NCBI GenBank assembly: GCA_048465415.1
Contig: DBFWLO010000010.1
Location: forward strand, 1-64,000
Direction: 5' to 3'
DNA length: 64,000 nt
Source of the DNA: Scatosoma sp048465415
GTDB taxonomy: Bacteria > Bacillota > Clostridia > Christensenellales > Borkfalkiaceae
This document shows, in pieces, positions 7,252 to 15,619 of the stretch. Under the pieces are notes generated by a model. The model did not search any database. It had not been told where the DNA came from and was given only the letters and a program-made list of their open reading frames with translations. The translations under genes were made by a program, and so were the position numbers. Numbering within the stretch: the stretch's first letter is position 1; every line of letters begins with the position of its first letter.

Positions 7252-8199
7252 ATGAAAACAGAGACAAAAAAGAGCAAGTGGATGGGGATTGTGGCAATAG
7301 GACTGGCGGTAATCTTATCGGGCGGGGCGTTTGCGTTGTCTGCAAAAGCGTTGGGCTGGTTTGATAAACACCCGAAAGAGCCGGCGGCGACGCTGGAAGC
7401 ATTGACGTTTGAAGAAACCGCCTACGGAACGTATTCGGTGTCTTTAAAGGATTACGAAGCGACGGAAATCGTAGTGCCATCTAAATTTTCCGGGAAAGCG
7501 GTGACAGAAATCGGGGGATCGGAACTGTCGGGGATGATGTTGGTGCAGCAATTTCTGCAAGGAACGCCAACGCAAGAAAGCGTAAAAACAGTATTGGATC
7601 AAGTGGCAGCAACAGGCGGTTTAGAAAAACTCTCCGGTCTGAACGAAAACGGGTTTGCGTGCGCCACTAAATTAGAAAAAGTGACGTTGCCGAATAGTAT
7701 CAAAAAGATCGGTTCTTCGGCGTTTATGGGCTGTTATGCGTTGAAAGAAATTAATATCCCGGACAGTGTGGTAGAGATCGGACATTTTGCTTGGATGGGC
7801 GCGTTTGGTCTGCGAGAAATAACCTTTCCGGAAAGTGTGAAAAGAATCGGATCAAACGTATGTTTTGCGGCGTTCGGCTTAGAAAAAGTGACGTTATCGA
7901 AAAACATAGAACACCTCACCGGCTCGGCGTTTCAGTATTGTACGAGCCTGACGAAAATCGAGATTCCGGCAGGCGTGAAAGAAATACAAGGCGTAGCGTT
8001 CGCGAACTGCACAAGTTTGGCGGAGATTATATTGCCGGAGACATTGGAGGGAATAGAAGCGGACGCGTTTCAAAATTGCACGGCCTTGAAAACGGTGTAT
8101 AATCTGTCGAAACTGGAAATCGTAGCGGGAGCAGATACGTACGGCGGAGTAGCAAAGAACGCCACCAACGTCTATACGGAACTGCCGGCGAAAGAATAA
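7252..8199 (+). CDS. Membrane-anchored LRR_5 (BspA-like) protein 3
   Basis: 315 aa with the same plan: anchor at residues 9-32 (MGIVAIGLAVILSGGAFAL), GWFDK, the TFEETAYGTYSVSLKDYE hallmark, a variable insert (about 85-125) and then LRR_5 repeats such as VTLPNSIKKIGSSAFMG and EIPAGVKEIQGVAF. The tail LSKLEIVAGADTYGGVAKN differs from protein 1 by two or three residues, which points to recent duplication or gene conversion. AAGGAGAAAG gives a good ribosome binding site 6 bp before the ATG. Extracellular location is predicted; the ligand is unknown. Confidence 0.88.
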   Translation: MKTETKKSKWMGIVAIGLAVILSGGAFALSAKALGWFDKHPKEPAATLEALTFEETAYGTYSVSLKDYEATEIVVPSKFSGKAVTEIGGSELSGMMLVQQFLQGTPTQESVKTVLDQVAATGGLEKLSGLNENGFACATKLEKVTLPNSIKKIGSSAFMGCYALKEINIPDSVVEIGHFAWMGAFGLREITFPESVKRIGSNVCFAAFGLEKVTLSKNIEHLTGSAFQYCTSLTKIEIPAGVKEIQGVAFANCTSLAEIILPETLEGIEADAFQNCTALKTVYNLSKLEIVAGADTYGGVAKNATNVYTELPAKE

Positions 8200-8210
8200 G
8201 GAGAAAAAAC

Positions 8211-9215
8211 ATGAACACAAAACGAATATTCGGATTGATATTAGGCCTCACGATGTTATGCGCGGCCGGCCTGGTGGGTTGCAAATATAATGACGCGGCA
8301 CAAGTTCCGCCGTCGGAGCAAGGCCAGATAACTCCTCCGGCCGCCGGAACGGACGAAGAAGAGGAGGTAATCCAGGGCGAGACCGGCGGGCATTATGCGA
8401 TGCCGGAAAAACTGGCGTTTACGTCCACGGCGTTGGCGGCCGCGGGGGAAACGGGGATCGTGGCGACGATCACGGCGACGGTGGAACCGGCCGACGCGGC
8501 GGATAAATCGGTGGACTGGTCGGTATTATGGGACGAATCGGCGACGCTAAAAAATAACGCCGTGACGGAATATCTGACGGTAGCGCCGACTTCGGACGGA
8601 AGTACAACGGCGACGGTGACGTGTAAAAAATCCTTCGGGAACGATAAGATCATGATCAAAGTGAAAACGCGCGACGGCGGGTTTGAAGCGTTCTGTACGG
8701 TCTCGTTTATCGGAATCCCGACGTCGCTCATAGTGACGACGGACATCACCTCGGAGGTTCAAACAGGCGGGGGTGTATCGCATACCTATTACCCACTGAA
8801 AAGCAATCGGACGACGGAAATGACGGTAATGCTGGATAACGGGGTGCATGACGTGGCGGAATCGTATTACGAGGATATAGAAGTTTCCCTGATCTATCCG
8901 ACGGTAACGCATTATCTGACTACGAGTTCCACAGAGACGGAAACCGAGCTGGCGAACGAAGCGTTTACGAATGTGCCGATCAAGGCCATGATCTCGAATA
9001 AGAAACTTGTGATCGAGACAAAAGACTGCATCGAGGCGGGATATGCGTATATGCGGGAAGGGAATAAGCACGGTGCGTTTGTAAATTTTGCGGTGCCGTC
9101 GGAGCTGCACGGAATCCAGATTGTATTGAAGTGCGGCGAACTGACGGAGACGGTAAAGATCAAAGTCGTTTCCGGCGTCACGAATGTGACGATAGACAGT
9201 ACCTTGAAATTTTAA
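8211..9215 (+). CDS. Ig-like domain lipoprotein
   Basis: The N-terminus is a lipoprotein signal peptide with lipobox LVGC and lipidated Cys24. A short Pro/Glu-rich linker follows, then a Big_2-type bacterial Ig-like domain at about residues 60-165 (ATITATVEPADAADKSVDWS, with TATVTCKKSFGND). The last half (170-334) is a second beta-rich region, with a Thr-rich stretch (YLTTSSTETETELANEAF) and a closing strand pattern VKIKVVSGVTNVTI. No catalytic motif is seen. It sits 11 bp after the LRR trio and is surely in the same operon, so it is part of the element's cell-surface set; probably a structural or binding component. Confidence 0.8.
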   Translation: MNTKRIFGLILGLTMLCAAGLVGCKYNDAAQVPPSEQGQITPPAAGTDEEEEVIQGETGGHYAMPEKLAFTSTALAAAGETGIVATITATVEPADAADKSVDWSVLWDESATLKNNAVTEYLTVAPTSDGSTTATVTCKKSFGNDKIMIKVKTRDGGFEAFCTVSFIGIPTSLIVTTDITSEVQTGGGVSHTYYPLKSNRTTEMTVMLDNGVHDVAESYYEDIEVSLIYPTVTHYLTTSSTETETELANEAFTNVPIKAMISNKKLVIETKDCIEAGYAYMREGNKHGAFVNFAVPSELHGIQIVLKCGELTETVKIKVVSGVTNVTIDSTLKF

Positions 9216-9234
9216 GAAATAGGAGGGCGGCGAG

Positions 9235-9816
9235 ATGGCGGGATATAAGAAAAAGAGCAGAGCCGGGACAGTGATAGCCACGATCGCCGCGATCCTGATC
9301 CTGGCGCTGGTGGTCGGGTTGATCTATAAACTGACAAACGGATTCAACAGCGATCCAAAGACGTTCGCGGTGGAACACAACGGAAAACTGATTGTAAACG
9401 ATGAGACGGGGGTGTCGGTATCGTCGGGCGATACGTTTACGATCAAACGCCTGACGAATAAATCCCAGGACTATGATATAAAAATCTACGCCGCGGGCAC
9501 GGAAGAAACGGATTTTACGTTCACAATCGGCGCGGAGGAATATAGCTGGTACGGCGACCTCGTAAAGCCAAAAGTGGAACTCACGGGAGGATTTACAATA
9601 AAAAAGGACGGCGACAGTTTCAATATAACGGGCGGGCTACGGAGCGCCTTGGAAAACTATGCGGCCGGGCTGGGAATAGGCATGCCGGAGACGATCCCGG
9701 CCGGGGATAGGTTCCGTATGGAGATCACGGTCGGGAAATCGGTGATGAAGATCGGATTTACTATCGCCGCGAAGGTGACGGGGGTGACGCTGCCGGGAAA
9801 TTTGATAGTGGGCTGA
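9235..9816 (+). CDS. N-terminally anchored ectodomain protein, 193 aa
   Basis: Residues 12-32 (VIATIAAILILALVVGLIY) form a single membrane helix behind a basic start (YKKKSR), so the C-terminal 160 residues face outside. The ectodomain is beta-rich (KLIVNDETGVSVSSGDTF, DSFNITGGLRS) and shares no family I recognise. The RBS is AGGAGGGCGGCGAG. The topology matches the LRR trio upstream, suggesting a complex of proteins displayed on the same face of the membrane. Confidence 0.72.
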   Translation: MAGYKKKSRAGTVIATIAAILILALVVGLIYKLTNGFNSDPKTFAVEHNGKLIVNDETGVSVSSGDTFTIKRLTNKSQDYDIKIYAAGTEETDFTFTIGAEEYSWYGDLVKPKVELTGGFTIKKDGDSFNITGGLRSALENYAAGLGIGMPETIPAGDRFRMEITVGKSVMKIGFTIAAKVTGVTLPGNLIVG

Positions 9817-9853
9817 TAGTCGGGTATTACAACTGAATAGGAGGCGCGGCGAG

Positions 9854-11812
9854 ATGCGCAGGTACATACAAAGACGAATACAGGCGATAGCGATATTTAT
9901 GCTATCGATCATAGTCTGGGCGACGGGATTTCCCGTAGCCTTTATAAAAATGCCTGCGCAGGCGGAAAGTGAAAACAAGTATGACGCCACGGCGGTCGAA
10001 GCGGATCTCGGGGAGATAGATTTATCCAAATACCCGAAGGACGAAAAGGGCGAGCCGGAACTCTATTCGTTCATGGAATACTGCTATTCGGATAACGCCT
10101 TCCGGCGGAGTAACTACGGAATATATCTGTATATCTATAATCCGGCGCAGCTCGAATTTTCCTCCCGTTCGGGCGCATCGAGCGTCAATATGGCGGTATC
10201 GTACACCGAGGCGGGGCAGCCGAGCGAATATAAAAATCTGCCGTTGAAAGTTTGCGGCGCGACGGTGGGCGAGCAGGAACGATTGTTTTATAAATTCCGT
10301 GTATTGGACGCGGGGGAGCTGCTGACGAACGCGGCGAAACAATCGTCCGCGAGAGGCGCTCGGCGCTATGATGTGGCCGGGGTGCAATTATTGAAGAAAG
10401 GCGAGCAAAACGCCGTGGATTATTCTATTTCCCGGACATACACATTTACGGGCTATGCAGCGGGGTGCGGAGAGGACAGCGAAGCGGAATCAAATCTCCG
10501 ATGCGAGTGGTCGCAGTTAGAGACGATTTCCCTGGACGTACATCATACCAATTACCGGGTGGGGAGCGAATATAAAGAGAACACGCGGCACGAATTGAAC
10601 AGTGTATATTTCAGCGTCCCGGATAAATACATCACGCAGTACGGGAATTTGCAGCGGATCCGTGCAGAATGGTACGAATATAAAACCTCGCCGATATTCG
10701 TGACCGCCGACTCCGGAGCCTATACCGCGCTGAAAGATCGCATCGGGGTGAATATTGGGAAAAAGGACGAATCGCTGAAATGGCGGATATTATGGGACGA
10801 AACGCAAACGGGCAACGCTGCGGGCCATGCGTATCATTTCGGGAAAGATTATAATCGACTTTCGGATTATGATACCTGGGGAACGGATATAGCAACGATA
10901 AATGGCGAAAACGTTTCTCAAATCGCATGGCTGTTTTCGACGGGCGGAGCGGATTATAAAAACTATACTGTTTCCCGTGAAGCCGTGGAGAACTGGGCGA
11001 AAACGTATTGCGGGAAGTACGGTAAAACGGCGGACGTGTTAGATAAATACAGCAGCGAACTTTTTGCAGGAAGCATCGATGCCGACCGGGTGCAATACCT
11101 TGCGGAGCCGTCGCAAAAACGCGGGTACGTATTGCGGGACTTCGACGCGGGCGACGAGTTCAATTTATTATCCTATGACGATACGCACAGCGGCTGGCAG
11201 CGGTTCTGGGACTATTTCGGGAACTGGAACGCGGATTCGGGCGGAGGAAAAACGTATAGCCCGATCGAGGAAGTTACCGCAAAGAACTATACCAAAGACA
11301 AGGGCACGGATTGTTCGACGCTATTATTAAACGGAGAGGATTACACGGAATTTTCTTCTTTCTGCGATACGGCGTTTTTGAAAGGCGAGCACCCGTTTTT
11401 ATTCCGGTTTGCACAGACGGATTATTATAGCTCGGCCGCACGTTACGATTATGTTACGGATAATCCGTTGGAGACGGGGTATTCGTTATCCGATCAGGAC
11501 GGCTACATTGCGCAGCAGACTTGTTTTTTAAACTTTGATATTATCCAGCTCACATTCCAAAAAGACGGCAAAGACACGGTGATCGCGGCGGTATCAAACC
11601 CGATCGATATTTTCAATGCAGTGGAGCCGCCGATAGATAAAGGCGGCTGCGATCGGGATATGATCAAAAAAATTATTGCGATCGTAATTCTCGCGGTATT
11701 AGTCCTGATCCTTTGGCGGCCGATTGTTTGGCTGATAAAGAATTTATTTGCATTGATCGCGGCGCCGTTCAAAGCGATCGGGAAGGCAGTAAAGAAGAAA
11801 AAGAAGAAATAA
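9854..11812 (+). CDS. Large type-I membrane protein with C-terminal anchor (pIII-like topology)
   Basis: 652 aa. The N-terminus is a signal peptide ending about PAQA (residue 37). Residues about 38-595 are an extracellular region rich in Tyr, Asp and aromatic residues without recognisable domains. The C-terminus has a hydrophobic helix at about 600-640 (KKIIAIVILAVLVLILWRP, then WLIKNLFALIAAPF) and a poly-Lys tail that stops transfer. Signal peptide, large ectodomain and C-terminal anchor just before a small TM protein and a membrane ATPase is the arrangement of the attachment protein pIII in filamentous phages, but I see no sequence match, so this is an analogy. A conjugation-type adhesin or pore component is the alternative. 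Confidence 0.7.
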   Translation: MRRYIQRRIQAIAIFMLSIIVWATGFPVAFIKMPAQAESENKYDATAVEADLGEIDLSKYPKDEKGEPELYSFMEYCYSDNAFRRSNYGIYLYIYNPAQLEFSSRSGASSVNMAVSYTEAGQPSEYKNLPLKVCGATVGEQERLFYKFRVLDAGELLTNAAKQSSARGARRYDVAGVQLLKKGEQNAVDYSISRTYTFTGYAAGCGEDSEAESNLRCEWSQLETISLDVHHTNYRVGSEYKENTRHELNSVYFSVPDKYITQYGNLQRIRAEWYEYKTSPIFVTADSGAYTALKDRIGVNIGKKDESLKWRILWDETQTGNAAGHAYHFGKDYNRLSDYDTWGTDIATINGENVSQIAWLFSTGGADYKNYTVSREAVENWAKTYCGKYGKTADVLDKYSSELFAGSIDADRVQYLAEPSQKRGYVLRDFDAGDEFNLLSYDDTHSGWQRFWDYFGNWNADSGGGKTYSPIEEVTAKNYTKDKGTDCSTLLLNGEDYTEFSSFCDTAFLKGEHPFLFRFAQTDYYSSAARYDYVTDNPLETGYSLSDQDGYIAQQTCFLNFDIIQLTFQKDGKDTVIAAVSNPIDIFNAVEPPIDKGGCDRDMIKKIIAIVILAVLVLILWRPIVWLIKNLFALIAAPFKAIGKAVKKKKKK

Positions 11813-11823
11813 CGAGGTAGGAC

Positions 11824-12378
11824 ATGGCAAAGAAATCAGCAAAACCGACACACAAAAAACCGGTCACGAAAAAGCCCGCCGTAAAGAACGCGGCGGGCAA
11901 GGAACCGGTGAAGCCGGTGAAGAAGTCGCAGTCGGTCATAAAACCCCAAGCCAAGAGCAAGCGTTCAACGACGACTAAAAAGAAGCCGAAGAAATCGAGC
12001 GTGCTTATGTGGTTGGCGAGGATCCGCAATAAACTGCTTTTTGATTCTCCCAAGCCGGAAGAATCGCATACGTATTTGATCTATGAGGACACAAATACCG
12101 GCGAGAAACGCGCGATCCAGACCACGCATCTTTATAATGTGGACGAAAAGAATATGACGAAAGTCAAAAAAGGGCTTTTGAAAAAAGTAAAGTTTAACGA
12201 GTTTGAGACGCCGAGCGGAGTAAATAACTATTATTACTCCACGGATAAAAGCGGAAATCCGTTAGAATTGAAAAACATGGAAATCATCAATAAAAATCCG
12301 GTATCGGAAAATGAAGCGGCGGAAATCCGAGATTTTGCGAAACGGCGCAGGGAAAACAAGACAAAAGAAAAGCCGTAG
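11824..12378 (+). CDS. Lys-rich hypothetical protein, 184 aa
   Basis: The first 60 residues are a low-complexity Lys/Ala/Pro tail (KKPVTKKPAVKNAAGKEPVK) like those of DNA- or RNA-binding proteins. Residues 60-165 form a compact module (HTYLIYEDTNTGEKRAIQTT, then NNYYYSTDKSGNPLELKNME) of unknown family, and the end is again basic (KRRRENKTKEK). No membrane helix is visible. It lies 11 bp after the anchor-protein gene. The basic N-terminus recalls the 132-aa protein at 3976-4374, so the element carries two such tails. Its stop codon lies inside a perfect hairpin. Confidence 0.65.
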   Translation: MAKKSAKPTHKKPVTKKPAVKNAAGKEPVKPVKKSQSVIKPQAKSKRSTTTKKKPKKSSVLMWLARIRNKLLFDSPKPEESHTYLIYEDTNTGEKRAIQTTHLYNVDEKNMTKVKKGLLKKVKFNEFETPSGVNNYYYSTDKSGNPLELKNMEIINKNPVSENEAAEIRDFAKRRRENKTKEKP

Positions 12379-12418
12379 GCTTGTTACACTCCTACGGCTA
12401 AAAGATGGATTCATCTTT
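12371..12418 (+). promoter_or_regulatory. Tandem hairpins after the Lys-rich gene
   Basis: AGCCGTAGG (12371-12379) pairs perfectly with CCTACGGCT (12391-12399), and AAAGATG (12401-12407) pairs with CATCTTT (12412-12418). No strong T run follows either, so they may attenuate or stabilise message ends rather than terminate fully. An AT-rich stretch with TATACCATA at about 12433 follows and may hold a weak promoter for the next two genes. Confidence 0.5.
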
Positions 12419-12466
12419 ACTGTATATCTATTATACCATACGTCGGATAGGGAGTCAAGCTAAAAT

Positions 12467-12574
12467 ATGGGAAAAACAAAAAAAATATTAATTTTGGTTT
12501 TGAAAATTCTCTTGTATCTTCTCCTGGCGTTGGTGGTGGGGTATTTAGTATTCACGGGGAAACAGGTATTTTGA
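12467..12574 (+). CDS. 35-residue single-TM peptide
   Basis: ATG at 12467, TGA at 12572-12574. The product begins MGKTKK and then is almost all hydrophobic (ILILVLKILLYLLLALVVGY), ending LVFTGKQVF. One membrane helix spans the peptide, with basic residues at the start. GGGAG lies 13 bases upstream. The next gene starts one base after the stop, so the two are translationally coupled. Tiny one-helix proteins next to an assembly ATPase are typical for minor coat proteins of filamentous phages, but size and hydrophobicity alone cannot prove this; it could also be a small partner subunit of the ATPase. Confidence 0.6.
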   Translation: MGKTKKILILVLKILLYLLLALVVGYLVFTGKQVF

Positions 12575-12575
12575 A

Positions 12576-14924
12576 ATGAAAACAAAATTCCGGCGAAAAC
12601 ACATATATCATATTTTATCCATTGTAGCGCTCTTGGGTTCTGTGTGTTTTGCCGTCTTTCGGTTTTCCCCGGTATTTTGGCGGGTGTTGCAGTCGTGCAA
12701 GGATTTGGGGCTTTCCATCGCCTTTTATTTCACGGAAATGCTCGGCTTTGAGGGCGCGGTGTCGCCATCTGTCACGAAAATCCCGCACGGGATCACTTCG
12801 GTGCTGCCCATAGAGCCGGCGGCGTTCAAAATACAGATGCAAACGTTCGGAAATATGCTGATAAACAAAACGAACGCGCAACTCTATTTCATCCGTATCG
12901 GCCGTGGGGTTTCCACATTTACGCAAATCATTTTAATCGCTATGCTGCCGCTGGTGATGTTAGGCGTTATCATCACCGTTGCGTACAGCAAACCCAATAC
13001 CCGGCATAACGTCGATACGCGTCCGCTGGCGGTGTGGAAAAAAATAGAAGATAAGGTGTATCGCCCGGTTAAAAAGTTTATTGCCGGATATATCGAGTTT
13101 TTAAAAAGGGACGGGAAATATCTGAAAATACTTTGCGTACTATGGATGTATAATTTGAACATTGTCACCATAGGCGTCGAAGCGATGGCGTATATATTTT
13201 ATTTCCCGCTTGCGATGCCGCGGATAAAATTGTATACGCAAATCGTAAAACTGGCGATGGATCTGACGGTGGCGATCGGGTTCCTGCCGTGGTGGGCGTG
13301 GGTGATAGTGGGTTGGGTGATTTTTGATAAGCTCCGCAAAAGCCGGGGGATGCAGGCGCTGCAAGGCTATGAAAGTAGAAACCGGGATTTTTTGGAAGCG
13401 AATCCGGGCGCGCTGTTTCTTGTGGGAAAGCAGCGTGCAAAAAAGACAACGATCATTACGGATATGGCATTATCGCAAACGGCGATTTATCGCGAGAAAG
13501 CGAAAGAGAAATTACAGAGCCGAGATTTACAGTTTCCGTTTTTTCCGTGGATCAATCTCGAATTATCTATACAATACGGAATCCGTCGGGGGAGCTTGCC
13601 GACGCTGGCGAGGGTTCGGTGCTATATTCGACAATTAAAACGCTGTTTTTACGGCTGCGAAAATTGGGAGACAAGACAGCAAAAAAATATTCTGGCGAGG
13701 TTGGAAAAGAGATTCGGCTATACTCATGAAAAATATATTTTCCCCAAAGAGTGGACTCGGAAAGAGAAAGAAGCGTATTACAGGGAATACGGTCATCTAC
13801 GCAGAGAGTTTATTTTCGGGTATGACTTCGAGCGTTACGGGGCGGAATATAACGATAACTTGGGAATGATCAATATTTTCGAGGCATTGGAAAAATACGC
13901 GCAGCTGTATTGGATTTACATAGCGCCGACGCTGCTCTTGGCAAACTATGCGATTCGTACAGACACGAAACGAAGCGATTGCGGAAACTTCCCGATTTTC
14001 GACGACGATTTTTTTCGCCGGGATCCGAAAGAGATTATTGCGGAATACTGCCGCGTTTTGGATTTCGACGCGATGCGTTTAGGAAAGGTATTCGAGGAAA
14101 ACAACCCGAATAAAGACGGCTTGGAGATCGGCGTGGTGAACGTGATGGAGGTGGCGAAGGAACGCGGGAACCAGCATACCCGGAAAGGGAAACGGGACGA
14201 TCCGGGCTGTAATCAAATCAACGATTTATTCGAGTTGGACGTGAAGATGCACGGTCATGCGGCGACGATAGACAATTATACGTTTTTTAGGTTGCTGATG
14301 GACGACCAGCGCGCGGATTCGCTCGCGGCGGATGATAAAGATTTATGCGATACGTTGACAATCAAAAAAGTATCGGAAGCGAAAATAGTAATGCCGTTCT
14401 TTGCCGTGGAGGAAATAGGTTATTTTTTGGCGACCAAGATTTTTGATAAAGTATATTATACGCTTCGGTATTTACGTGGAGATAATACGCTGTTCGTCTA
14501 TCTTCTGAAAAAAATGTATCGCCCGATTTATAATCATTACGTGCGAATATTCAATCAGTACTCGGTGTATACGGCTACGGTGCGCGTGGCGAACGAGATG
14601 ACAAACGAGGTCATTTCAGATAAAGGAAAGTATTATATCAGCACGAAAAAAGTGTATTCCTATCGCTTTGCGACGGACGCGATCAGCGAATTTTATCACC
14701 AGAAAGCGCTGCGGTCAAACAAAGGATTAGACGATTTTGCGAGATATAAAGACCTGCATCCGAGCTGCGAGGAGATGAAAGAGATACACGGTCATTTCTA
14801 TAAACAGATTTTCGATGTGTTTGATATTGAGGAAATCAGCGAGGAGCAGCGAAAACGCTGCCGTCAAATGGCGGGAGTGAAGTATGTGTGGCATAATCGC
14901 TGCGATGACGATAATGCGGAGTAA
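12576..14924 (+). CDS. Four-TM membrane P-loop protein (Zot/pI- or VirD4/FtsK-like)
   Basis: 782 aa. Transmembrane helices are seen at about 10-30, 110-135, 185-212 and 225-252, followed by a cytoplasmic domain. That domain opens with a Walker A-like loop at residues 284-291, GKQRAKKT, where the second Gly of G-x4-G-K-T is replaced by Lys. Later blocks look strongly conserved: LLLANYAIRTDTK, NVMEVAKERGNQHTRKG, QINDLFELDVKMHGHA, DDQRADSLAADDKDLC and KYYISTKKVYSYRFATDAIS. Membrane P-loop proteins of this layout move DNA or assemble phage particles (coupling proteins, FtsK, inovirus pI/Zot). The acidic DDD in FPIFDDDFF could serve as a Walker B-like site, unproven. Together with the coupled 35-aa peptide it is probably the engine of the element's transfer or release. 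Confidence 0.6.
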   Translation: MKTKFRRKHIYHILSIVALLGSVCFAVFRFSPVFWRVLQSCKDLGLSIAFYFTEMLGFEGAVSPSVTKIPHGITSVLPIEPAAFKIQMQTFGNMLINKTNAQLYFIRIGRGVSTFTQIILIAMLPLVMLGVIITVAYSKPNTRHNVDTRPLAVWKKIEDKVYRPVKKFIAGYIEFLKRDGKYLKILCVLWMYNLNIVTIGVEAMAYIFYFPLAMPRIKLYTQIVKLAMDLTVAIGFLPWWAWVIVGWVIFDKLRKSRGMQALQGYESRNRDFLEANPGALFLVGKQRAKKTTIITDMALSQTAIYREKAKEKLQSRDLQFPFFPWINLELSIQYGIRRGSLPTLARVRCYIRQLKRCFYGCENWETRQQKNILARLEKRFGYTHEKYIFPKEWTRKEKEAYYREYGHLRREFIFGYDFERYGAEYNDNLGMINIFEALEKYAQLYWIYIAPTLLLANYAIRTDTKRSDCGNFPIFDDDFFRRDPKEIIAEYCRVLDFDAMRLGKVFEENNPNKDGLEIGVVNVMEVAKERGNQHTRKGKRDDPGCNQINDLFELDVKMHGHAATIDNYTFFRLLMDDQRADSLAADDKDLCDTLTIKKVSEAKIVMPFFAVEEIGYFLATKIFDKVYYTLRYLRGDNTLFVYLLKKMYRPIYNHYVRIFNQYSVYTATVRVANEMTNEVISDKGKYYISTKKVYSYRFATDAISEFYHQKALRSNKGLDDFARYKDLHPSCEEMKEIHGHFYKQIFDVFDIEEISEEQRKRCRQMAGVKYVWHNRCDDDNAE

Positions 14925-15356
14925 CCCGTAAATCCATAGTCCAACGTCAACCGACGCAGGCGGGAAAATGCGACCGGGCGCGGGGCGCGTAATACTCACC
15001 TTATCAGCTGCGCCGAAGGCGCAAAGAAAAAGGTGAGGAACTGGCAGAGCCGGAACAGACCAGATAAGTGAGCGTTGCCCGGAGAAAAGACGGGAACGGG
15101 ACGACGGCGGAAATGTGTACGCATATACACAGACCGCGAGCGGGCTGGGGAGAGGCGGACACAGAGCCGGCGGCGAACCGGTCACGGCGCCGGGCAACGC
15201 AGTGCGGGCAGAGCGTGGAAACAAGCCGCGGCGCGCCGCATTTCCTTGAAGAATTCCGCATTGTTTTCCCCCGCAGGAGGCGGCGCAAAGCGTCCGCCGA
15301 CGAGGGGGTAAATTCCCGCTGATTTCGAAAAATTTTTCAAAAATTGAGGCAAAACT
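14925..15356 (+). other. Large structured non-coding region (ncRNA, origin or packaging signal candidate)
   Basis: Nothing coding is convincing here: several GC-rich frames overlap and none has an RBS. Inverted repeats are dense. CTCACCTT (14995-15002) pairs with AAGGTGAG (15030-15037) around a nested TGCGCC-GAA-GGCGCA; an 11-bp perfect pair, GCGTTGCCCGG (15072-15082) with CCGGGCAACGC (15190-15200), encloses a TGTGTA/TACACA hairpin (15115-15132); GCGGCGCGCCGC near 15228 is self-complementary; and a GC-rich hairpin closes the region near 15280. This is a nested fold with closing long-range stem, as in large ncRNAs of mobile elements or single-strand DNA signals. Confidence 0.6.
14967..15059 (+). 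repeat. Dispersed structured repeat, copy B
   Basis: It shares AATGCGAC at the start, CGGGCGCG just after it, and GCCGGAACAGA at the end with copy A (3871-3960). The middle contains the two-level hairpin CTCACCTT/AAGGTGAG with TGCGCC/GGCGCA inside, whereas copy A has a different stem, so structure and ends appear to matter more than the inner sequence. Confidence 0.5.
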
Positions 15357-15605
15357 ATGACGACGAGGGCGCTCAAAATTGAAAATTTAACAAAAATCGA
15401 CGCGACGTCGGCGCAGATTCTGCGCGTGATTTCCCTGCATTTAGGCGCCGAGACGGCTGCCTATGTAGATTATAGTCTGATAGCCAAATCGTTGGATATA
15501 GACCGCGACACCGTGCGAAAAGCCGTCAATAGAATGATTCAGAATAAGATTTTGAAAAAGGAAAATGGAAAGTTATCAATCCCCAACGCCGTTTTGGTGA
15601 ATTGA
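15357..15605 (+). CDS. Winged helix-turn-helix protein
   Basis: 82 aa. The body is one winged HTH: YVDYSLIAKSLDIDRDTVRK is the helix-turn-helix, followed by AVNRMIQNKILKKENGKLSI as recognition helix end and wing. Size and pattern match small regulators that control replication or early genes of mobile elements. GAGG stands 8 bases before the ATG. It begins right at the edge of the structured non-coding region and its stop (TGA, 15603-15605) is 14 bp before the next start, so it heads the right-arm operon and may regulate it. Confidence 0.8.
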   Translation: MTTRALKIENLTKIDATSAQILRVISLHLGAETAAYVDYSLIAKSLDIDRDTVRKAVNRMIQNKILKKENGKLSIPNAVLVN

Positions 15606-15619
15606 CGGGAGGAGCAGCA

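Noticed and set aside
15004..15376. Several overlapping GC-rich frames on both strands in the gap before the winged-helix gene
   Set aside because: They overlap each other, lack RBS and coincide with dense inverted repeats; high GC alone explains the open frames.
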